Source of the DNA: Polytrichum commune
Lineage: Eukaryota > Streptophyta > Polytrichopsida > Polytrichales > Polytrichaceae
Assembly (NCBI GenBank): GCA_950295325.1
Contig: OX485805.1
Location: 9,362,501-9,426,500 of the forward strand
Length of the DNA: 64,000 bases
Direction of reading: 5' to 3'
Shown here: one piece after another, positions 49,040 to 59,769 of the stretch
How the letters are laid out: each line of letters begins with the position of its first letter
Numbering within the stretch: the first letter of the stretch is position 1
Notes under the pieces: model-generated
Seen by the model: the letters and a program-made list of their open reading frames with translations, nothing else
What the model was told of the DNA's origin: nothing
Databases searched by the model: none
Translations under genes and position numbers: made by a program

Positions 49040-50296
49040 GTATCACAATTGTGACACCAGTCAAATATTGGTATTTTTGGGTGTGTCAAGGTGAGAGAAT
49101 CTTTGTGTACTTGAGTTACTATATGGGTCAATACCAACCAAGACAATATTCATAATGGGACAATTCTACCTAGGTATGGAGGTTCTTGCATGGTATATAT
49201 ACATGATACGCCATCAAATATCCATACCATACTAGTATCAACAAATATGAAATCCTCATTATAGATGCCCAAATGGTATCAAAAAACATACATTACCAAT
49301 TCAACAATGGTCTCCACCAGTTGAGAAATGACATGTGCCAAGGTTTGAGGATGAATTCCATTTGTCACAAAAGTGAACCCTCTACAATATATCCAAAAAT
49401 GTTCTAAAACATGGAATATCCCATGAATCTGCGCATTACTTCATAGCCCCCCCCCCTCTCAGCCCTCTTAAAACACCCCTAAGTTATTACATGTGATTCA
49501 TGTCTCTACAAGAGGGAGTTATCCCCCATGCTTGAAAAGCTTGAAGTGCTATGGTAGAGGTCTATTTGCAGTTCCATGAGTTGGGATGCCCTAATGACAT
49601 AGTTCCATGCACCAACCAGTTCCAACGAACGAAATGTAAGTTTATTAATAGACTCGGATTCAAAGAAGCTAACTATTTGAGTTGCTTGTGCATGTGATCA
49701 CGCATCTTGGTGTGTTGCGAAGCTAGAGTGTGTGGTCGCCATGTGATCACGTTATACAAACAAAGGATGAAAATGGTTTCTAACATATACGTACATATTC
49801 AAATATGCAAACCACCTACTTGGAAGAAAACCATGTAAAAAAATTCACAAGGCGGCACATTGACGAACAACAACTACATAATACTCAACAACATATTATG
49901 GTAGCAAATTATGATAAACTTTGAGGATTTTTATTGTGTGCAATTTAGTTACTTTCACATCACTTCCTTTTATTGGGTCTGCAACACTCCAATATTACCA
50001 GGTCAGGACCACTCATTATTCCAAGCAAGACTACATTCTTTTTTCAGATGCATTAGCTGTAAATCACATAATGGTAAGTACACGATGTATACAAATTGCC
50101 ACTAGCCTTTGAACTGGCTTTATTTAATGCATGCAATGCTTTCCGAATCTTCATGATATTAGTAGCTAAGTGAATAATGTTGGAACTACTAATGTTGTGC
50201 ACTCATTGTTAAAAGCATGGATCTAAGTGGGTGCACACAAGGGGTATTGATTGTGCCTAGGGGTTACAAAATATACATAAGATATGGGTGTTATTT
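49040..50296. other. Intergenic, nothing recognised
   Basis: AT-rich sequence with short C runs near 49,447. Frames at 49,911-50,112 overlap each other and show no family features. Confidence 0.35.
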
Positions 50297-50304
50297 ATTC
50301 TAGG

Positions 50305-50854
50305 CCCGGGTACGCAACTCCCGTATTATATGGTACTGATTATAATCACTTATAATGCGTTTTAGTCCAATATTGAGTGATACAATTTGTTTTAATGTAG
50401 GAAACCCTTGTAGCCCTTCTAACAAGGAATCCAAAAATATAATTATATATAGGAAATGAATATATTTTGAAGCATATAATTGCATTAAAAACCTAATTAT
50501 ATGATTTTTTTTAATACAGGTACCATAGGTCAAACTACCCAACTTTTTGGACTTTTTAATAAAATTTTAACATTGTGAATGAATTATAATTTTAATGGGA
50601 GGCAACTATTCGTGGCTTATAATTTTAATGGGAGACTTAATAAATATGCAACCCAACTTTTTTTTTTCATCTCATTTATTTAATTTGGTCTTCACCCAAC
50701 TTTTTTTTCATCTCATTTTATTTAATTTGGTCTTCACCCAAATTTTTGATCATTTTAATTTGATATAATTTGATATAATTTTTACAAAAGCCGTCCTCTA
50801 AGCCGTTTTAAGTATGATGCCCCCTGTGTATAATATGGGAGTTGCGTACCCAAG
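50305..50854. mobile_element. hAT-type MITE with 8-bp target duplication, copy A
   Basis: Ends are CCCGGGTACGCAACTCCCGT and, inverted, CTTGGGTACGCAACTCCCAT. It is flanked by ATTCTAGG at 50,297-50,304 and 50,855-50,862. An inverted, closely similar copy lies at 58,830-59,335. There is no ORF. An 8-bp duplication with short inverted ends suits the hAT superfamily. Confidence 0.85.
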
Positions 50855-50862
50855 ATTCTAGG

Positions 50863-51924
50863 GTTGTAAATATATTAGATCTATTATTCAAATAATCCTA
50901 GTTGTATTTCTACCTTTAGGCTCATAATCAATTATAATGAAGTGGGTAATCTACAAGAGTTCCAAATGAATATTTCATCCAACATGTTAATCACATGCAC
51001 CCATGAAATTTAAGGTTTAGGATGAGAGGGGAAAGACCATTTTTTGGGAAACCCTAAAGGTTTCTCATTGTGGAGCTTGTAGGTGGAGTGAGGATGGAGC
51101 TCGTAGGTGGTTTTATTTTTCTCTTTTGGTTGCTTCTTGTTCCAAGAAAGAGGTTGTTGCTGCAAACTGTGGTGTTTTGGGGGCCGTTGTAGCGTCAACA
51201 TTTGGATGTCGGTTTGATGGATCGTTTAATGATAGGGTTAGAAACCATCATTGCATTATCTACATTGATTTATATTGTACAAACAAATTTATATGAGTTA
51301 CATCCAATGAATGAATGAGTGTTTAATGATTTCATCAATAATAAATAGATATGTCTTGCTAAGAGTATTTTAGCCATATCTTGAAGAGCATGACAAACAA
51401 GTGGGAGATAACCTAATTGCATTTCAAGCACCAAGAGGAGGACCAACAAACAAAGGGTGTTTGTCAACACCTCCGCTCCAAAATAATTCCAATGAGAGAA
51501 TGCAACCAAGATTTGGTGTTGATGGAGAGGGGCAACCTTTACAGGAGCAATGACACCTCACAAGGGTGCGCCGGGTGTTTGGAGAATGGTGGAAGAACTA
51601 CATAATGCACCAACATGATGTAGAAATGGCAAGTGATGCATATTTGAATGATTATTTGATTTCTCTTAAACTATGTCATTTGAGAACATGGTACTTACGA
51701 ATGATAGGAAACAATCACTATCAAGGCAAATGAAATCGCATCCCTCTGATTATTCGCAAAGTGAGAGTGTTGAAGGTAGAGCATTAGGTTGCTCGTAGTC
51801 ATAGGATAGTGTTTTTTAGAGGATTGAGAATGAATAAGGTTTGAATAAACACATATGGTTTGTAGGATAGCACTTGAGAGTTGAGATATCCCATATTCAT
51901 TATATGAACCAAGAAAGAAAAGCG
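50863..51924. other. Intergenic, nothing recognised
   Basis: No convincing gene. Frames at 51,010-51,201 and 51,270-51,605 are short and unmatched. Confidence 0.35.
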
Positions 51925-51926
51925 TA

Positions 51927-52867
51927 CCGTAGGTTCATAGCTGGTTCGACACATGTTAGCCGAATAATTAATTAAAGTTCAAAAAGTAGGTTCGGCATCT
52001 AAAAATAGTATATTCATATTTTCGGCAATTTTCTCTTTTAATTTAAAAAATTCGGCTTAAATTCATTTTCTATTTTCTATTTAAGCTTATATCTTGTACA
52101 TCTCTCTTGCATTGAATGACAAGTAAGATGTGAGTGAAAAATTGAGAATGCTCTGTGCTTTATGCAAGTAGAGTGGAGTTGTGTTCAACAATGCATATGG
52201 GATATGTAAACTTTGAGGTGAAGCACCGAGTTAGACTTCATTTTTATAACACGCATAACTTTTGCATAGAGTCTTCAAATGACATAAAATTTGTTGGAGG
52301 TGAAAGATTACTTGATTTCTAAACTTTTCTTAGACAAACAAAATTCCAAAAAAGGTGATCTTCTATGCACAAATGAGCTCCGAAAAACTGTTATGAACGC
52401 ATTTTAATTTTTTGATCTTTACACGGCTGCAATGTTTTGTCCATATCTTTTGCATAAAGACTTATTTTGACACAAAACTTGTTGGAGGTGGAAGAAGGAT
52501 TGATTTCTCAAATTTTGTTAGTTGGACAAAATTCTATAAAACTTCATCTTCTATGCTCAATTGGACTCCAAAAATTTGTGTACAACACATTTGAAAAGCC
52601 TCACCTAGAGTCTTGCTACTTCTTAACCCATATTCTTTGTGGACTAATGTAAGTGAGCTTGATTACAAAAGGAGCACCTTCTCTCTTTCAAAATTCACAT
52701 ATGCTTCCACTGTAAGTAAAACTCTAGTGAGAAGTAAAAATTTCTTACTTTTTGGCAATTTTGACAAATAATTAATTTTATATTCGGCAAAAATGCCAAT
52801 AATATTCCAAAATTTTCGGCATCTATTTTTATAATTATTTTCTGTCGAACCAGCTATGAACCTACGG
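51927..52867. mobile_element. 941-bp inverted-repeat element with TA duplication
   Basis: It begins CCGTAGGTTCATAGCTGG and ends with the exact complement CCAGCTATGAACCTACGG. The inverted repeat extends to about 25 bp (through TTCGACA) and then continues imperfectly with GCCGAA-rich sequence. TA flanks both sides (51,925-51,926 and 52,868-52,869), which suggests a Tc1/mariner-like or Harbinger-like origin. The interior is non-coding and contains two diverged copies of a ~100-bp segment (AAATTTGTTGGAGGTGAAAG at 52,287 and a variant at 52,477). Confidence 0.75.
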
Positions 52868-52869
52868 TA

Positions 52870-53845
52870 GTAAAGGGCAAGGCATGGGATGAAGGTGACC
52901 ATCTCACTCCAAACATTATTCATATGCCTTTGTGTATGTGTATTTGCTTATACAATCTAATCTCTAGTTCTATTATGCTTCAATAAACTGTGTCTGCACC
53001 CATTGAAGTAAATATCGCCCACACTCAAAGGGTCGATCATAACCATGTATGCATCTTAAACCCGAAACCTTTGAGAATTTCAAATCCATAGTATGCACAA
53101 TCCTTGTAATGGATGCAACTTCTCGCATTTAGAGAGCAGACTTAACTAGCAACCAAAGATCCTACAGTTTGCGATCAAAGACCTCATTTTTTTCCCGACC
53201 CAGACCTTCAAGGCACTCAAAGTCGAAGTTCCCTCCAGAACACCAACCTAGAGCATCACAGAACTATAACAGAATTGTGAAGATTTCGAAGCTAACACAC
53301 ACAACCTGAATTTGAGGCCTCATTCTTGGAGTTTACGATTGCAATAACCCTCGGAATGCTCTCTTATAAATGTTCACATCATGTGTATCCAAAATCTCAC
53401 AACTAGGAGGGTGCTCAATTTAAATGAAACATGGCAATTTGAAATTCGCAGATCTTCAAGTTACTTATCTTAACCGGACAACTATATTTGATTGGTGCGT
53501 GGTTAGCCAAGACTCCAAGAACAAATACCAAAAAGAGATTGAACTACGTACTCAAAATATAATAACTATTCCAAAGGCAGTATCAACATGACTGGGGAGA
53601 CTTGTATGACATATTTAATGAACACGAGAATCTTCACTTTGGTAATGAATAAGATGTTCAAATAAGCTCTAAAAATTATGAGGAAAGTGGCTATTGCCGC
53701 AATATGGATTTGCTAACCATCTCTTACTTATCAAGTTACCCATTCACGCCGGTTTAAAACTACAAGCACCCGGTGTGTTTTTTCTTTTTCTTTTTTCTTG
53801 TTTGTTTTATTACAACTGCGAGCAATGAACGGGGAGAACCAACAG
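52870..53845. other. Intergenic, nothing recognised
   Basis: No gene, tRNA or bounded element could be supported. Confidence 0.35.
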
Positions 53846-54216
53846 CTACACTGAATATCACATGGTATTTAGTGTCACTAGCGTAGCTTTTTGGATGACA
53901 CTTCTTATGAATAAGCGAACAAATACTCTCACGGATGATGGATGAGTTCATCCATTGGCCAAAAACCCTACCTTCTCTTGTCAGCAACTTGTTATGAAAT
54001 ATTGTCATGGATGATTGAAATTTGGATGAAAAATCACTTGGTAAGTGACAGTTTTTGCAACACTGTAAATTTGTTATCCCCCAAAAAATTTACAAGGAAT
54101 GACAAATAATGTTGGGTTAACATTTAGTGTTGGTGACACTACACGTGAGTCAGTTTACAATTAGTATTGAGCAAGATAATTAGAATTGGTGACACTAAAT
54201 ATCATATTTAGTGTAG
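53846..54216. mobile_element. MITE with CTACACTRAATAT ends, copy B
   Basis: Starts CTACACTGAATATCACATGG and ends ...CATATTTAGTGTAG. It matches copy A at 48,111-48,473 along its length, in the same orientation. Flanks again show no clear target duplication. Confidence 0.75.
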
Positions 54217-54514
54217 TTACAAATGAACCGGTTGAGTTTGAGAAACAAACAGTTGAAGTTCAAGACCTCAAGAAAATTACCGATCATTTTAGAGAAAGCT
54301 ATGGAATATATCTCAACTTATTAAAGAAAAACCAGAAGAACATAACATGTAACAGGTTGGAGTTGGACACACTAGGGTTTGACCGATTATGCCCAAAAAT
54401 CTTCTTGGACACTAACCGTGAGTCCCTTTCACTACCTTGTTCATGTTATTATATACAAAAAATTATTAATGTGAAAGGAAGCTCCCATTGAACTTATCTA
54501 TAGTGACTAAGGGC
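54217..54514. other. Spacer, nothing recognised
   Basis: A 101-codon frame spanning 54,186-54,491 begins inside the MITE and has no family features. Confidence 0.3.
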
Positions 54515-54810
54515 CGGTGTCGGGTAGAGAGGGTTCCGCCTTGGGAAAGCACTGGGCTTTTGGCTGCAACTGAACTTGTTTACCAGACCGTCGAATCTTC
54601 TAGTCTTCAAGAGTCTTGGTCTTCAGTTTCTTCAAGTCTTCAAACTCTTTCCCGTTGTCGGGTAGAGAGGGTTCCGCCTTGGAAAAGCACTGGGCTTCTG
54701 GCTGCAACTAGATTTTATCGGACCCGTCGAATCTTCTGGTCTTCAATCGAGTCTTCTAGTCTTCTAGTCTTCAATTTCTTCAATTTCTTCTAATCTTCAA
54801 CCTCTTTCCC
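54515..54810 (+). repeat. ~143-bp tandem duplication
   Basis: GTCGGGTAGAGAGGGTTCCG starts each of two units (about 54,516 and 54,657), both ending CTCTTTCCCGT. Internal CTTCTAGTCTTCAA repeats vary the length. It directly precedes the 1,054-bp tandem repeat. Confidence 0.75.
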
Positions 54811-56925
54811 GTCGACCTATCCTGTTGCGGCTCTATATGGGTAAAGGGTAAGGGTAGTGTGATAAGAAACCACGGGCTTCGGACGGGTAAAACGGGACGT
54901 CAGAACACGAGCTGACGTCCGAAAGATTGGCTCCTAAACTTTCAAACCCACGGTGACCAACAATTTTCCCTCACCAGTGGGAACGACAGAAAACAACCTT
55001 GTGGGTGATCAATCCCACTTCGTTGTCACAAACAACCTTGTGGGTCATTAATCCCACTTCGTTGTCACACAGGAAACAAATTACGATGCAGAAATGAAAT
55101 GTAACTAGCCTCCAAAACCGGCTTGGAATCACACACACAAGAAAAAGACAACGTGTCACAAGCAACCACACATTCGAGTCTTGAAGCCTTCAATTCTTCA
55201 ATCTGTCTGTCTTCTATGGTCGGTCGAAGTCTCAGCTCTTCTTTTAAGAACCAACAGACTTCCCTCCACTCAAACAAGCACAAATCTTGATTGCTAGCTT
55301 TCAAAACAACAAGTGAGATCTCCCATGAATCACAAATCCCTCGTATTTTATTTCATATTCTTCTCAAAACCACTCACACCGTGAGCTTCGAATCCACTTC
55401 TCTCTCTCAACAACTTCTCTCCCACAATAATCACATAACATCTTTCCTTCACCACCTCTCTCTATCCATGCGAGAGACAAAGTTCTATCTTATCCTCATT
55501 ACATGGCTTCTAATCACCCATTGGTCCAAAAAGTAACTCAAGATAAACTAAGTAAGACTAAAAAAGGTAAAGTAAAGGCAACACTAAGAGTAAATTGTGA
55601 GTAAACAAAAGAATAAAGGTAACTATCCACTTCTATCCACTTTTATCCTTTGGTAAAGGTAACTAAGAGTAACTATGAATAAATAAAAAGGTAAGCAACT
55701 TCTATCCACTTCTATCCTTAGGTAATGATAACTAAAATAAACTATAAATAAATAAAAAGGTAATCTACTTCTATTCTTTATTATTTTTCTCTAAGACCAA
55801 GAATCACAATGCAATATTAAATACGTACACATCTATATAGTATACGTATTTACATTACGTCACCGTCGACCTATCATGTTGTGGCTCTATATAGGTCAAG
55901 GGTAAGGGTAGGGTGATACGATACCACAGGCCTCGGACGGGTAAAATGGGACGTCAGAACACGAGCTGACGTCCGAAAGATTGGCTTCTAAACTTTCAAA
56001 CCCACGGTGACCAGCAATCGCGCCTCACCAATGGGAACGACAAAAAACAACCTTGTGGGTCATTAATCCCACTTCGTTGTCACAAACATGAAACAACCTT
56101 GTGGGTCATCAATCCCACTTCGTTGTCACAAACATGAAACGGGGGTTTGTGGTTTCCCACATAACCCGCAACAAATTTACGATGAAAAATACAAATGCAA
56201 CTAGCCTCCAAAATCGGCTTGGAATCACAAAAAAAACACAACGAACAACGCTCTTGAGTCTTGTGAAGTTCTCAAATCTTCAAATCTGTCCGTCTTCTAT
56301 GGTCGGTCGAAGCCTCGGCTCTTCTTTTTTAAGAACCAACAAACCTCCCTCCACTCAAACTAGCACAGATTTCGATTGCTAACTTCAAAACAAACAAGTG
56401 ATATCACTCTTAAAGAAACAACTTTTTGAATCACAACTCCTCAGTATTTTATTTCAAAATTCCTCTCAACACAACACACACCATGCTTCAAATCAAGTCC
56501 CTTCCTCTCTACAACCTCCTCAATACCATAATAACACCACAACTCTCCTCTTCACAATGTCTCTCTCTCCTCAATGCCCGAGACAAAGTTCCATCTAATC
56601 CCCATCACATGGCTTCTAATCACCTATTGGTCCAAAGTAAGTCAAGATAACTAAAAGGCAAGAGTAAACTATGAGTAAACAAAAAGGTAATCTATTTCTA
56701 TCCTTTAGTAAAGGTAACTAAGAGTAAACTATGAGTAGACAAAAAGGTAATCTATTTCTATCCTTTAGTAAAGGTAACTAAGAGTAACTATGAGTAAACA
56801 TAAAGGTAATCTATTTCTATTCTTTAGCAAAGGTAACTAAGAGTAACCTATGGGTACTAAAATCACAATGCAATTCTAAATACGTACACATCTATACAGT
56901 GTACGTATTTACATTACGACACCGG
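54811..56925 (+). repeat. 1,054-bp tandem duplication
   Basis: GTCGACCTATC begins at 54,811 and again at 55,865, and each unit runs to ACGTATTTACATTACG. Shared landmarks include CTCTATATGG/AGG, a hairpin GGACGTCAG/CTGACGTCC, AACCTTGTGGGT...CCCACTTCGTTGTCAC repeats, and GTAACTAAGAGTAA stretches. Each unit could be an LTR (TGTTG...CA) in tandem arrangement, but no retroelement domain or target duplication was found. An open frame at 56,398-56,650 is not supported as a gene. Confidence 0.75.
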
Positions 56926-57516
56926 TTTACACCATGGACCATGAAGTCGGACCATGGAAGATGGCCTTTTTTTTATGGTCCGACTTGATGGTCCAACTTC
57001 CATGGTCCGATTTCTTAAGAAATCATTTTACAAAGCCTTTGGGCTCCTCACTAGGCGTAAACCAAATGTGAACCAAGAGGAATGACCATGCACCAAAAAA
57101 TGAATGTGTTGAATTTTATTTTTAATATATGCCCAAAAAGGAAGACTTTGGAAAGAAAAGAAAAAAGATTGAAGTTTGACCATTCTCTTGGCTTCTCTTG
57201 TCTTGATCTTCTCTTCCACAATAAAAATTTCATAAAATTTCTATTATAACAACATTTCTCTACCATGGGCCCCTGTTTTATTTTATTTTATTACCATAGC
57301 ACCTCTTTTGCCTCTCCTACCGTAAAACGTGTTGGACCGTGTCAGTAAATAATGTAGGCCTTAAAATATGTCATTTGAAGACCTCAAACTCCATGATCAC
57401 TCTGACATTTTTTCCTTGGTGTAAACCGAAGTGGTTCTGGGACAAGTTCAACAGCCAATCACAGATTTTACAGCGCCCTGGTCCGAGTTCCTGGTCCATG
57501 GCGTAAACAGCCCCTA
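56922..57516. mobile_element. Probable hAT-like MITE with imperfect inverted ends
   Basis: The left end GGTTTACACCATGGACCATG pairs with the right end, which inverted reads GGGGCTGTTTACGCCATGG. AAGTCGGACCA / AACTCGGACCA follow on each side. AGGGGCTGTTTACG is a common plant hAT terminus style. A second inverted pair (GTCGGACCATGG / CCATGGTCCGA) near 56,960-57,010 adds a hairpin. The target duplication was not identified. Confidence 0.5.
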
Positions 57517-57586
57517 AGTTTGCAGAGTGAAGTTGGTGGAAGCAGCCGCTTCGAAGATCCTCTAAGCTTACTTGAGTTACAGTCAA

Positions 57587-58334
57587 GTGGATCCCGAATC
57601 AGAGGCAGGAATCAGGAGGAGTCTGTGTGGATCGCCTTTTCTCCGCTCAAAATACCTGGACCTAGAAGCATTTTTTGCATTGTCAAGAACTTAATTCGGA
57701 CCTACAGTAGTCCTCCTTCACAGGGGTTTGGGTTTCTGCTGTCTGTACCGACACCACCATGCTAGGCATCGGCGTTGCCATGATTCTGGAGGTTTCTTGA
57801 CTTCCATCGCTCTGCGTCGGGTTGAGAGTGAGGTCTAAGGCACACAGGCTTCCTGTTTTGGTGACCTCTTTGAACTCGGGAGCACCATCTGCTCTAAGTT
57901 ATTCATCTGGCCGGGGTTTAATTTGTTGCCATCCCGTTGCAAGTGCCATCCACAGTTCGGAGTGGATCCGGAATCAGAGGCAGGACTCAGGAGGAGTCTG
58001 TGTTGATGGCCTTTTCTCCGCTCAAAATACCTGGACCTGGAAGCAATTTTTGCATTGTCAAGGACCTAATTCGGACCTACAGTAGTCCTCCTTCACAGGG
58101 GTTTGGGTTTCTGCTGTCTGTACCGACACCGCTGCTAGGCATCAGCGTTGCCATGATTCTGGAGGTTTCTTGACTTCTATCGCTCTGCGTCGGGTTGAGA
58201 GTGAGGTCTAAGGCACACAGGCTTCCTGTTTTGGTGACCTCTTTGAACTCGGGAGCTCCATCTGCTCTAAGTTATTCATCTGGCCGGGGTTTGATTTGTT
58301 GCCAGCCCGTTGCAAGTGCCATCCACAGTTCGTC
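57587..58334 (+). repeat. ~373-bp tandem duplication
   Basis: GTGGATCC(C/G)GAATCAGAGG starts each unit (57,587 and 57,962). The two units are about 97% alike and end GCCATCCACAGTTCG. Open frames in both units are identical shadows of the duplication. The stretch after the second unit (58,335-58,665) stays open but matches nothing I know. Confidence 0.8.
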
Positions 58335-58829
58335 GCGGATCGAGAGACTTTCAGGTGCAGGTGGGAGGTTTTATGAACTTTTTCGGTCCTCATCTGCACT
58401 TCTCAAGTGCAGTGTGTTCGAGGACAAGTTACTTACCATTCTCGAACTGAATCTGACATTTGTGAGCAATGCACTGGATTTGTTGACAATCGCTTGTTCA
58501 ACCATAGATATTAGAGAGTTTCAGGTGAAAGACTCTGTTGAATTCACTGAACAAAGTCAAGTTGGAGGTTCAAAATATGTTGAAAATGTGTCTCTGAAAT
58601 ATATCTTGCTTTTGTTGGTACGTATTCGTATAAATGTGTTGTGTGTTGTTATGTCCACCATTTGAATTGAAGGAATGGTCTTACAAGCAATAATGACAGG
58701 TGGGTGCTACACAGTCTATTTGGCAAGGTTGACTTGACTATGCCAAAATTGCTTGGGGAAAAGTCTTGAAAGATGAGGACGAGGCCTCCGTCTATGAGGA
58801 CATCCTCATCAAATTTGACATGATTTAGG
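58335..58829. other. Spacer with an unassigned open frame
   Basis: 58,335-58,665 could be a gene remnant: a plus-strand frame reads FRSSSALLKCSVFEDKLL and continues with Leu-rich sequence. No start, domain or splice context supports it. Confidence 0.3.
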
Positions 58830-59335
58830 CCCGCGTACGCAACTCCCATATTATACGCAGGGGGCATCGTACTTAAAACGGCTTAAAGGACGGCTTTTGT
58901 AAAAATTATATCAAATTATATCAAATTAAAATGATCAAAAAGTTGGGTGAAGACCAAATTAAATAAAATGAGATGAAAAAAAAGTTGGGTTGTATATTTA
59001 TTAAGCCTCTCATTAAAATTATAAGCCACGAATAGTTGCCTCCCATTAAAATTATAATTCATTCACAATGTTAAAATTTTATCAAAAAGTCCAAAAAGTT
59101 GGGTAGTTTGACCTATGGTACATGTATTAAAAAAATCATATAATTAGGTTTTTAATGCAATTATATGCTTCAAAATATATTAATTTCCTATATATAATTA
59201 CATTTTTGGATTCCTTGTTAGAAGGGCTACAAGGGTTTCCTACATTAAAACAAATTGTGTCACTCAATATTGGACTAAAACGCATTATAAGTGATTATAA
59301 TCAAGACCATATAATACGGGAGTTGCATACCCGGG
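58830..59335. mobile_element. hAT-type MITE with 8-bp target duplication, copy B
   Basis: Ends are CCCGCGTACGCAACTCCCAT and, inverted, CCCGGGTATGCAACTCCCGT. Flanked by GATTTAGG at 58,822-58,829 and 59,336-59,343. It is the inverted counterpart of 50,305-50,854 and lies about 430 bp upstream of the first TIR-domain exon. Confidence 0.85.
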
Positions 59336-59769
59336 GATTTAGGGGGATAACTACCTCCTCTATCATAGATCAAATACAAAGAAGGTGACTTGGAATACTA
59401 ATGTTAGCATTGTTAATCATGCACATGTTACTCATTTTCATTGGAATTTGTGGAATTAAAACATGTTTCATTTATTTAGAATAAAATAACATAAAGTTTA
59501 GTGTGGTTTGTGTAGGAGGAGGAAGACCATATTCAAACTATCTTGCCAATTGATTCTTGCAACATATTTCAGAGTCAAAGTCACTTTGAAGATGGATGCA
59601 AATCAACTCTCCAAAAGAATGAAGCGGTAAATCCATCATCTTTGTTGGAGTGAGAAGTAGTTTTCACATATTGCCTATCTCTCAATATAATGTCATGTAT
59701 ATCTCCCATGTGGTTGCAATAAATTTTTACACCTTCTGAATTTTGTAATCTTTGTGCTTGCCAACACAG

